64,000 nt of DNA from Amorphophallus konjac (Eukaryota > Streptophyta > Magnoliopsida > Alismatales > Araceae), in assembly GCA_022559845.1 (NCBI GenBank), contig CM040123.1, positions 302,982,642-303,046,641 on the forward strand. The letters are read 5' to 3'. The first letter of the stretch is position 1, and every line of letters begins with the position of its first letter. Below are positions 45,601-55,943 of the stretch, piece after piece. The notes beneath the pieces were generated by a model, which was given only the letters and a program-made list of their open reading frames with translations, ran no database searches and had not been told where the DNA came from. The position numbers were made by a program, and so were the translations under genes.

Positions 45601-46885
45601 GTTTTCAAGGGGAGCAGTGCTCGCCTCTAGGGAACCCATAGGCTACCTGATCATTTTCGAGGGGAGCAGTGCTCGCCTCTAGGGAACCCGTAGGTCACCT
45701 GATCATTTTCAAGGGGAGCAGTACTCGCCTTTAGGGAACTCGTAGCTTACCTTCTCATTTTTAAGGGGAGCGGTGCTCGCCTCTAGGAAGCTTGTAAGCT
45801 ATCTTCATTTTTAAGGGGAGCGGTGCTCGCCTCTAGGGAACCCATAGGTTACCTTATCATTTTTAAGGGGAGCGGTGCCCGCCTCTAGAGAACCCGTGGG
45901 TTACCTTATCATTTTTGAGGGGGGCGGTGCTCGCCTCTAGGGGACCTGTGGGTTATCTTATTATTTTTAAGGGGAGCGGTGCTCACCTCTAGGAAGCTCG
46001 TCAGCTGCCTTCATTTTCAAGAGGAGTGGTGCTCACCTCTACGGAACTCGTGGGTTACTTTATCATTTTTGAGGGGAGCAGTGCTCGCCTCTAGGGAACC
46101 TGTGGGTTACCTTATTATTTTTAAGGGGAGCGGTGGTCGCCTCTAGGAAGCTCGTAAGCAACCTTCATTTTCAAGGGGAGCGGTACTCACCTCTAGTTAG
46201 GGAACCCGTAGGTTACCTTCTCGTTTTTAAGGGGAGCGGTGCTAGCCTCTAGGAAGCTCGTAAGCTATCTTTATTTTTAAGGGGAGTGGTGCCCGCCTCT
46301 AGGGAACCCGTAGGTTATCTTATCATTTTTAAGGAGAGCGGTGCCCGCCACTAGGGAACCCGTGGCTTACCTTATCATTTTTGAGGGGGGCGGTGCTTGC
46401 CTCTAGGGGACCCGTGGGTTACCTTATTATTTTTAAGGGGAGCGGTGCTCGCCTCTAGGAAGCTCGTAAGCTACCTTCATTTTCAAGGGGAGCGGTGCTC
46501 GCCTCTAGGAAGCTCGTCAGGTACCTTCATTTTCAAGGGGAGCGGTGCTCGTCTCTAGGGAACCCGTGGGTTACCTTATCATTTTTGAGGGGAGCGGTGC
46601 TCGCCTCTGGGCAACCCGTGGTTTACCTTATTATTTTTAAGGGGAGCGGTGCTCGCCTCTAGGAAGCTCGTAAGCTACCTTCATTTTCAAGGGGAGCAGT
46701 GCTCGCCTCTAGGAAGCTCATAAGCTACCTTTATTTTCAAGGGTAGCGATGCTCGCCTCTAGGGAACCCGTAGGTTACCTTATCATTTTTAAGGGGAGTG
46801 GTGCTCGCCTCTAGGGAACCCGTGGGTTACCTTATAATTTTTAAGGGGAGCGGTGCTCGCCTCTAAGGAACCCGCAGGTTACCTT
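45601..46885 (-). repeat. Minisatellite of about 25 units (50-52 bp), 3' region of the Tat element
   Basis: Each unit starts TTTTTAAGGGGAGCGGTG and continues CTCGCCTCTAG. There are two forms. Form A is about 52 bp and ends with a GGAACCCGTGGGTTACC-type sequence. Form B is about 50 bp and ends GGAAGCTCGTAAGCTACC. Forms A and B are interspersed, often as A-A-B. Every unit carries GAGC-GGT-GCTC, and each form has its own second dyad. Tandem repeats between the last ORF and the 3' LTR are known in Ogre/Tat elements. The 45061-45600 stretch between LTR and array has no coding content I recognise. Confidence 0.9.
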
Positions 46886-47278
46886 AGTTGAATACGGCTG
46901 GTGACGTTTCATTGAAATTTTTTTTTGAGATTAACAGAATTCCATGTCCTGGGTACCTCTTGCCCCCCAGCGTTGCCAGCCTGTATGCTCCTTTGCCGAG
47001 TGCTTCAGTTACCCTATACATGCCTTCCCAATTTGGTGCGAGCTTTCCAGCAGCTCCCCTGGGGTCTGCTACGCTTGCTCGCCATAGTACCAAATCTCCG
47101 GGGAAGAAGTGTCATTCCTTGACTCGCACGTTGTAGTATTGGGCCAGCTTTTGCTGATATGCTACGAGCTTTACTTGAGTACGTGCTCTATTTTCTTCGA
47201 GTAGATCCAAGTTTTCTCATATTACTTGGTTGTTTCTGGCCTCGTCGAAGTGTCTCACTCGCAGTGAGGGGTTGGATA
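46884..47278 (-). pseudogene. Tat-type integrase C-terminal part
   Basis: On the minus strand the frame reads SLRVRHFDEARNNQ, LAYQQKLAQYYNVRV-like sequence and LAPNWEGMYRVTEALGKGAYRL, the typical Tat/Retand integrase C terminus. It has stops after NNQVI and after RVKE. It joins the core fragment at 50644-50829 in frame once the solo LTR and one TSD copy are set aside, which confirms the insertion. Confidence 0.85.
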
Positions 47279-50200
47279 TGTAAGGCCCAAGATTTTTATA
47301 AATTATTTTTGGTATATTTAGTTTTTTTTTAGGAATTTTAAAGACCCAAAATGGATTAATAAATAAATATTAGATTAAATAAATCATTATAAGGCCCAAT
47401 TTATGTTAAGTAATTAACCTAGCCTATTTAAATAAAATCCAAAAGGGTTAAAGGACCAAGCCCATTAAGTTTGGCCCATATTCTAGAAGGTTATTTAGCC
47501 TATTTACGTATTTTAAGGATAAATACCATTTTTATGGATAATAATATGGACAATTAATAAAAGAATTTGATTTATGTTGAACTCTGTACACATTGGATGT
47601 AACGGTCTATCGTGCGACCGCCACAGCCACGTAACGCACCTAGACTGATGCGTTACACCCTGTCAGTTCTGTGGATAGAAGAACGAGTAGAAAGATTAGA
47701 ACGTTAGGATCCTATCTACAAGAGACCTAATTGAGAGAGCTTGTAAGGTTACTAGGGACTCTTAGGGATCAGGTTCTGGCAAATTAAGGACTCTAGAATC
47801 GATCTAAATCTCAAACCCTAGCCAAAACCCTATAAATAGGACCTAGTTCTGAACTGAGCGACCCTTACTTTTGCTCGCGTGGAATCAAGGTAAGGAGTCA
47901 TAATTTCATGTAAGTTCTTTAGAAGATTTTGCTTAGTATACTTTAGACTAATAGTTCTCCAAATTTCGTGCTAGGAGATCAACCAACCAAGGAGATAGAA
48001 GCTTCCAAAGTCACTGATTCAGTCATAGCAACCCAGGAAACTGAACGCAAGACCCCTGAAGATCAAGAGATTATGACGTCTAAACGAGGTAATTAGAGTT
48101 CAGTCCTTTAGAACTTTTTGTTCACCTCAATTTCAGCTTCTTACTCTCAAAGTTTCACGTCCTTAGGTCAAGAGATTGGAGAGATAGAGCGATGTGAAGT
48201 TGCTAAAAAATCTCAGGAAGGGAAGAACTAGGGCGTGTCTTGCAGTCCCAAATTGAAAGCTTAAAGACTAGTTAAGAGGTATGTTATCTCATGATTGGTA
48301 AAAACATCTTGTTAGGGATAAAAGTTCTCTGATTTGGCTTGATTTCATGCATTATAGACTAAGAATTTCATGTTTTAATAGTTCTATACAGTCATGCATC
48401 TCTTAGCCCTAAATAGAAAATAAAAGATATTATCTTGTCTATTCACTAAAACCCATGTATATAGTTGGCCTATACTTCATTTATCATGTTTGGAATAGTT
48501 GTAGTATTTTGATTTCCAAGCATGTTATGTTTTCATAAACCTTTACTTTATTTTACTGCCAATAGACGATCTGACGCATCAAGGTAAGACCGTCACAATG
48601 ATCTAACGGCCTTACGATAAGCCGTCACACCCTCTACTGCATCTTAATTACTCTGTTGTCTCTGACGCACCTTAACAAGAGCGTTACACTACTGTAATGG
48701 CCCCTCGATAAACCGTCATAAAACTGTAACGCGCCTATCCTAGACCGTCAGACACTGTGTTCTGTCAGCCCGAGGCAGAATAATAACTAGTTAAGTTTAT
48801 TTATAAATAAGCCTAGTTATCTAAGTTTGGACCTGTTATCATGACTTTAAGTGTAGTTACTGATTCATAATAGAAATTGCATAATTAAGGTATCTTGAGT
48901 TATTTTAAGTTATGTTAATTTCATGTGCCAAAATTCTATAGTTTTATATCTAAATCATGATTTTCTAAAGATGTATTGACGGAGTTTTATCATGATTCCT
49001 TATTGTTACACATCATCTCTATCAATAGAGTCATTTCTTTAAGTACATGGCATATATTCCAGTATATGGCCATTAGTTCACACTTTGCACTATAGGAACA
49101 CTATCTTGAACATGAGAACCTCTCTATTGGATATTCCTTCCAATGGACTAGGAAATCTTGTTTCAAGGCCTCCATAATTCTCTGCGAGCCTGGGATTCCC
49201 ACTAGGACGCCGAGTTGGTTGTACCATTAAAACCTAATTGATTAGAAAGCACTATCGATATTTTTCTGGTTCTAGCAGTGTAACGGACCTATATTGGATC
49301 GTCAGGCCCATGTAACGGCCCAATATACAACCGTCACATTTTACTGAGTCTAATTATTATTCTGGATTCAGTCGTTCTAACGGATCAAGGCTAGACCGTC
49401 ACGTTAATGTAACGGCCCAACACTGGAGAGTCACATGAATGTAACGGTCCAGTACAAGACCGTCACAATGCTTGAGCTAGTTAACCCGAGGTTTGACCCA
49501 AGGGTTGATATTCTAAGGTTTCTAGATTGACTCTTGATGGTCTAGGACTTATCATATTGATCAAGAAACTTAATATAATGAATCGAAGTTAAAGAAATGT
49601 ATCGTTATGCTGTCAATTTATTTCCATAAGCATAACCTTGTTTAAGTCATTCTTGATCTCTCATACTCTTAATTGAAGCATTCGTTCTTTGATAATTGTT
49701 GTCATAAGTTTATTGATTGAACTTATTACATTCTTGGCCATACGTTATTGATACACTCAGAGAAGTAGCTTGATTTATACGTGAAGATGCAGTTCGGGCG
49801 CTGATTGTGTCCAATGGCTCTATGCTAGTCTCCTCGGCTAATTGTCAGAAACATACTATTATAAATCATGGGGTATGATGCTACTGGCGTCGCATTGCGC
49901 TGGAAGTACTTTCTTTATAAATAAGTGAAATCCATGAGCACTCGTGAAAATCTAGTGAATTACTACATGATTGACGTTCTCGTGCGTAACCTTTATGGTT
50001 ATGAAAGTGAAAAGTGAAAGTGCATTCTCGTTACATTCTTGTTCATGAAAGGCCATGCTACATTCTTGATCATACTTGTTATATTCTTGCTAGTTCATAC
50101 TCGTTCATCTTATCTTACATGAATGTCTTGTTACTTTGATTTGATCGCATGATTCATCGCATTTGCATGATTTTATCTTATTTCTCTAGAGCTAAAATGC

Positions 50201-50643
50201 TAATTACTTAAATAGTGCTAATCATGTTGATGCGAAGATACCTACTGGACAAGTGTGCTCATTATCTATTTTCAATCTTTTTCAGGAAATGAAAGTGATT
50301 CGAATTCGGATTCGGGTTATACAAGTAGCGGGTCCGAGAGCAAATGAAAGTGTTGTCAAGATGAGAGTGAAGACTTAGGAAGTCTACAATGTTTAGATTG
50401 AGCCTATGTAATTTTCTCATTTCTTGAGTCTAGCATGATGAAGATAAGTTGAATTAGTGGTTGTATTTGAATATTGATTATCAATGAAATAAGTTGGAGT
50501 TTGATTAAAAATATTGTGCAATTACATTTATGTGTGTGATTGTCTTGTGCTCTGATCATTCTTACTTGTAAGAGGCTTACCATGCCGACTGTTCACGTTT
50601 CTCGAGCGAGTCTTCCGCTGTCATAAAGGCTCGGGGCATGACA
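47279..50643 (+). repeat. Solo LTR of a Tekay-type element, 3365 bp
   Basis: It starts TGTAAGGCCC and ends CGGGGCATGACA, flanked by GGATA at 47274-47278 and 50644-50648. The TATA box is at 47831-47838. It carries GTAACGGTC...GACCGTCAC-type dyads (47604-47656, 48567-48760, 49278-49470) and the shared leader block (49131-49236) with hairpin 49189-49206. Its end region (49780-49900, 50280-50340) resembles the LTR at 38092-41261. There are no internal domains. Confidence 0.9.
49189..49206 (+). promoter_or_regulatory. Leader hairpin with loop GATTCCCA in the solo LTR
   Basis: Arms CCTGG and CTAGG (one G-T pair) enclose GATTCCCA. It is the counterpart of 3377-3394, 6937-6956 and, on the minus strand, 39442-39459. 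Confidence 0.55.
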
Positions 50644-50829
50644 GGATATCTCCACTGGAACCACTGCCTCTGCTGTATATGCGAGGTGGAGGGGTGTTTT
50701 ACCCGTGGCGGCTCTGGCGGTGGTCCGGTGGGCCCACAAAATGCTCGAGATTGAGTCTATCCATGAGTCGCCTACCTGGTCCAGCCGGGTTTTGATACCG
50801 TAGAGTTGTGTTGATGCGGGACGGGACAC
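50644..50829 (-). pseudogene. Tat-type integrase core fragment
   Basis: The minus-strand frame includes YGIKTRLDQVGDSWIDSISS, LWAHRTTARAATGKTPLHLAY and EAVVPVEIS, the end of the Tat integrase catalytic core. Upstream similarity stops abruptly at about 50815, so most of pol has been deleted. Confidence 0.85.
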
Positions 50830-51577
50830 GACTCAACCAATTTGATGCAAACCTGGGACTCTAGCTAGCGACTCATCCCTGGCGAGGGAAACGTGCGGAT
50901 GTGCGCGGTTGAGAAACCGACAATGAGTCAAGGGTATTTGGCTCTTCCATGCTCGGATAGAGTCACGGGACGGGTCTCGCACTCACTCTCGCAGCGGCAT
51001 ATGAATATATATGAAGAAAGCAAATGCCAAAGTGGGGAGCGGGCATGATATCTCCACGCTCCGGGCGTGGGGAAGGTGACCCCGGCCAAGACTCGTACTC
51101 CCAGTACAAATAATTATCAATAATTTATAGAAATGAATTTCATTACCCACTCCATGCAGGGAGGTAAAGGGCTACACATGGGACCTAGGAGTTGCGAACT
51201 CGGGTTGACGGGCAGCAAGTCGGAAGGGCTATCGGGCCGGAGGCGTGCTGCTGGTCCGACTCGGTACTGTTCTGACTCGCTGGACAGCGAGCGAACTCGG
51301 CTACTGGGATGGCGGCTTTCGATCGACTTCTGGTCGAGGCGGCTGGCTGGGACACCGGTGGAGTCCTTCTCTTCGATCATGGAACTCGGCGGAGGCCGAA
51401 TCTGAGGCGGCGTCTTTTTCGGGGAATTATCCGACGGACTGCTCTCGCTGGCCTGACTCGGAACAGATCTACGCACCTCCACGAAAACAATTGTTGCGCC
51501 CAGATCCGAAGGCAGATCGAGGCGAGATCAGCGCCGTTGGACAGAGGACTCAAAGGGATACAACATAAATTAAATTA
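50830..51577 (-). other. GC-rich, gag-leader-like stretch of the gutted Tat element
   Basis: An open minus-strand frame covers about 51482-51117 (EVRRSVPSQASESSPSDNSP..., Ser/Pro-rich). Together with the deletion upstream of the integrase, this suggests Tat leader plus gag start, but no gag domain is visible. It ends where the SIRE LTR begins at 51578. Confidence 0.35.
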
Positions 51578-52469
51578 TGTTGAGTAGTGGATAGCGGATC
51601 TAGAGGGGACGGGTGAATAGATCTACCCCTCTTTTCATAATACAACCCTATTTAAAGCTAGATAATGATAATAGCAGCAGAATATAACTAGTTTAACAAA
51701 GGACACAACGATTTGCTTAGCAAGATGATTACTAATATATCGATTCGAACCTAAGCATGCATCTAAAATGAAACAATCATACAAACAAACCACAACACAC
51801 GAGATTTTAAGGTGGTTCGGACTAAATCCCCAGTCCTACGTCCACCCCTCACCAAATCCGGTGAGGCTCCACTAGTGCCAACACACGGAAAGACCTCCGA
51901 TTACCTTCCTACTAACCACAGGTAGGGACGTCAACACCGCAGATCGGACAACTTCTGATTGTCTTCCTACTAACCACCGGTAGGGACAATCTTCAGTTTC
52001 AAATGTTTGAATGAAATGGAAAGAGAACAAACATAAAAATACTCAAACAAGATATAGAATATGCTCAAGGAGAAAAGATCTTGTCTAAGATTCGATGTTG
52101 ATCAGCAACAAGGGCTTCTTCTCTCTTGCAAAGACTCCTCTTGATTCACCAACAAGGGTTCCTTCTTCTTTACAAATCGATCTTCCTTGAATCTCCTTCT
52201 TTGAATCTCCTTTAAGTTGATGTGAGAGATAATGGATGCAGCCTTGAACCTTGATTGCTTCTACACCTTCTTAGAGGTTGATGGCTTCAGAAATAAGCTT
52301 GAATCACCTTGGATGGATGAAGAACTCCATCCCGAAGCATTGTTCACGGAGGTGCTATAGTACCCGTGAATCACCTCTTCTAGCCTCCCTTGATCTCTCT
52401 TGTTCCAATTGAAGCATTAAGGTTTCTAACCCCTCCTGTGTTTGTTTTATACCATTTGAATGGTCCTTG
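51578..52469 (-). repeat. 3' LTR of an outer SIRE-type Copia element, part 1
   Basis: It starts TGTTGAGTAGTGG, with CTAGAGGGGACGGGTGAATAG near this end and TTTAAGGTGGTTCGG further in, both typical of SIRE LTRs. It is interrupted at 52469 by another SIRE element and resumes at 63197. The two parts together are 1652 bp. It also holds a (TAACCACNGGTAGGGAC) short duplication around 51914-51987. Confidence 0.85.
52465..52469 (+). other. Target site duplication CCTTG, left copy
   Basis: CCTTG before the TG at 52470 recurs at 63192-63196 after the CA at 63191. Confidence 0.9.
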
Positions 52470-54115
52470 TGTTAGGATGATATAACTGATCTAGAGGGGG
52501 GGTGAATAGATCAGACACCCAATTAAGACCAACAACAACAGCTCCAGGTGCGGAATTAAAACAAGTTGTTGTTGGACGACAGAAGGATAAACAACACAAT
52601 CAATGGAAGCCGACCTAACAAATCTAGATCAAGACGGTCCTAAGCATTTGTCTACTACGGATCGAAGAAATAAACAGGATGCACACAAACCACACAGCAA
52701 TCGCACAGTAGACAGAGATTTTTAAGGTGGTTCGATCTCAACCTGAGATCTACGTCCACCCCACACTCCAAATCGGAATGTGGCTTCAACTGCTGATGCA
52801 CAGGTTCACTGATCCACAGCTTTGGGGTCAAAACCCTACACACCGCTGGGCGTTACAGCTTATGCCGTCCAGAGGAATCCTCCTCTACAAACCGCTGGGG
52901 ACTTACAACTTTACCCGACCAGAGGAATCCACCTCTGCAAACTGCTGAGCTTCACAGCTTGCTCCGCTGACACACAGCTTGAAAATGCAGTTTCAGAAAT
53001 GAAAAATAAAACAAACGAAGAAACAAAAGAACCCACTAGAGGAATGTAGCTCAACACTGAGCAATTTCAGCTTCGGTTCTGAACCGAGAGACTGAGGAAC
53101 AAACACTCACAGTACTCTCTCAAACATCTCTCTTTCAGCTCTCTCCTTCTCTCTTTCTTCTTTTTCTCTTCTTTCTGGATCGTGCAAGCTCTCTCTGCTT
53201 CTGCTCTTTCGAAGTATGTTCACGATCACCATTCTCCTGAAGAAGAAGCTTCCTATTTATAGAGCAGTAGAAGGATAGGGCGTGTGGTCACCACAATTCC
53301 CGCCCAAACACCTTCGTCACGTGGCGGCATCACAGCATAGCTGCTTTCCACGTGTCACGATCCTGGCACTTTCTTTAATCTTGGATCACGTGCCCTTCTT
53401 AGTCTTTACAAAAAGGCACCTGTCAAAGCATCAGATATAATGTCATATCCAGGCAATTATACGATATAAAAGGAGATTGCACAGAGTAGAGATTTTGACT
53501 TATTTAGAGTGCACAGACTCAATACGACGCTCACACACACATGCACAGACTCAATGCGACGCTCACACACACATGCACAGACTCAATATGACGGAGCAAG
53601 AATTGCACGGACCTGATGACACGCCACTGGAGATATTGCACTGACTTATTCACACTGTACGCTTGACTTGCACAGACTTAATGTGAAAGGGTGAATGCAT
53701 GGACTTCTATGCACCGAGTTACCTAAGACATATTGCACAGATTCTAAGTGCCTGGTGCAGAGGTTGCACCGCCTTGGTGGCGTGCATCGAGAAGAATTGC
53801 ACCGACTTAGTCATGTGCATCAGCGAGGATTGCACAGACTCAATGCAAAATTAACCATGTGTTGCACCGACTCTATTCAATGCACATACTAAGATGGACA
53901 CACCATTGTTATGATTATCTGACATATGAATGCATCAAAATATGATTATCTGACATATGAATGCATCAAAATACTTACACCATCGTATATAGAAATAAAG
54001 TCAACTAAGTCACACACCACTGTTGCTAGTCATCAAAACAACTATTGTCAATCATCAAACCATTTCATCACAAAGCAGTGCACGAACTGCTTATCAACCC
54101 AGAGGAGTCTCAACA
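52470..54115 (-). repeat. 3' LTR of the nested SIRE element
   Basis: TGTTAGGATG...CAACA on the plus strand. The minus-strand TATA box is within 53253-53261. The U3 part (about 53480-53890) is an array of TGCACAGACT-like motifs. A duplicated segment (ATTATCTGACATATGAATGC) is at 53914-53970. The adjoining purine tract on the minus strand is AAAAAGAGGGAGAT (54116-54129). Confidence 0.92.
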
Positions 54116-54129
54116 ATCTCCCTCTTTTT

Positions 54130-55943
54130 GATGATGGCAACACATAGAATGAATACAATGAGATGATGTATTTTGATGAGACATGAATGATAATCAAGTG
54201 GCATGCATGCAACTACACAAGTTATGCACAGACTTACTCCCTGAGTGAGTCCTTTGAATTTTCCCTTTGAACATCTGAATGCAAACACACAATTTCTCCC
54301 CCTTTGCCATCAGCAAATAAGGAACAACATTCTATGTAACAGTTCAGAATGTGAGCAAATTATGGGGCAACCCTTAAGTTATATGAATCGAGCAATGGGC
54401 TTTCTTGATTAAAGTCAGGTATAATAATTATAGAAGGTAAAGTGAATTCACTGACTTTCTGAAATAGGGTCATATACTCCATTTATAGCAATGAACCTGA
54501 GTCACATAACTATAAAAGTCTAGGTCGAGACAACACCCTACTTATTTCAGAGAGAGTGAATAGCAAGGAGAGTCACTTGAATTTGTATAGAGGTTAAACA
54601 ATTGACACGCAAAGACTTTTATTTTTCTAAGGGTTACAACAATTTTCTTTCATGAGTTTTAGAAATTTGAACATATTGAACAGACACGTGTCATTTATGC
54701 TGTTGACATTAGGTGTATACCTTGATTAGAGGATAATACGCCCAGTTACTAAGCATAAACTACTATATCTGTCACTGATCAAAAGCTACAGGGATAGTTT
54801 GCACTTTTGACATTAAGGGTACACCTTGATCAGAGGCCAGTACCCCTAGTTACTCAGTGAAACCTCTCCTATAAATTTGACCACATGAACAGAGTTAACC
54901 TGAGTCACTTCATGACTTAAGGTACTCTCCATTTCTTTGATGGAGACCTCAGTTTCTCAGTGTAACTCAGTCATTGCTCTGCCACTTTGTTCATTTCTTT
55001 TTCTTTAAAGATCTTATTTTTGTTGTCCCTTATAACTTTTAGGAGTGCCTTGTTTAAGAACAATACATACTTTAGTTTTCAAATCTTAGACTTCACTAAA
55101 TCTGTCATGTTCAGATACTGTGAAGACATGTTCTATTATAGCCATGAGATAGAGGTTAAGAGCTATAAATATTTTCTATCACCCTATTTTCTGAAGATAG
55201 TCTTTTAACTCTACAGCCTATTAAAGTTAAACCTTCAGTTCATTCAATAAGCACATGTGATTCTTATAGCAGAAGAGTTGTAATAATTGCAGCTCACGAC
55301 AATGAACCAATTACTAGACTGTTGTCCATTTTTAGTAGAAGGATATAAAAGATGCCACATGGTGGGACTTCTGAGACAGAGGAGAGAGTAGAAGGAGTTG
55401 AACTCAGTTCAGATATTGCTATCCTCCCCCTGACATCAAGATGCATTAACTTAGATATGCGACAGGCGAACTTTGCACCGACTTTATCCTTTACGAGCAA
55501 TGCAATGTACTGACCTTATCATGCAGTTTCGATAAATGATGCACCGACCATCATGCTACAACCTTACATTATGCATCGACAATATGCAAGACATGCATCA
55601 ACATTAGCGTGCGAAATGTAGACAATGCATGGACTTATATGTATGTGCGGTATGGACATGCACCGACCTACATGTGACTAGAATGCAATTTGCACCGACC
55701 TAAAGACATACAATGACTTATGCTTCATGCAAGGTATGCAATGACCAGAGTTCTCACACATTGCATAGGCTAGGTGCAATATGTGCATCAAGACTCTGTG
55801 CAACTCATACACAACAATCAGAAAAAGTCTGTGCAAGACATCAAACAATCGATTACTCAAGAATTCTTCTTTATTCAACTTTTTAAGGAACGGGTTGACA
55901 CAATCACCTCAGAACATATCAACACACAGCTCAAGAATGAATT
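54130..55943 (-). other. Non-coding 3' region of the nested SIRE element
   Basis: This lies between the end of pol and the purine tract. No long frame and no recognisable envelope-like domain. Around 55470-55760 there are scattered TGCACCGACC/T-like motifs similar to those in U3. Confidence 0.6.

Noticed and set aside
45601..46885. Regular array resembling a CRISPR
   Set aside because: Units are contiguous with no unique spacers, and the context is a plant Tat retrotransposon. It is a minisatellite.
54130..55943. Envelope-like gene of the SIRE element
   Set aside because: No frame longer than about 75 codons, and no signal or transmembrane pattern that holds together.
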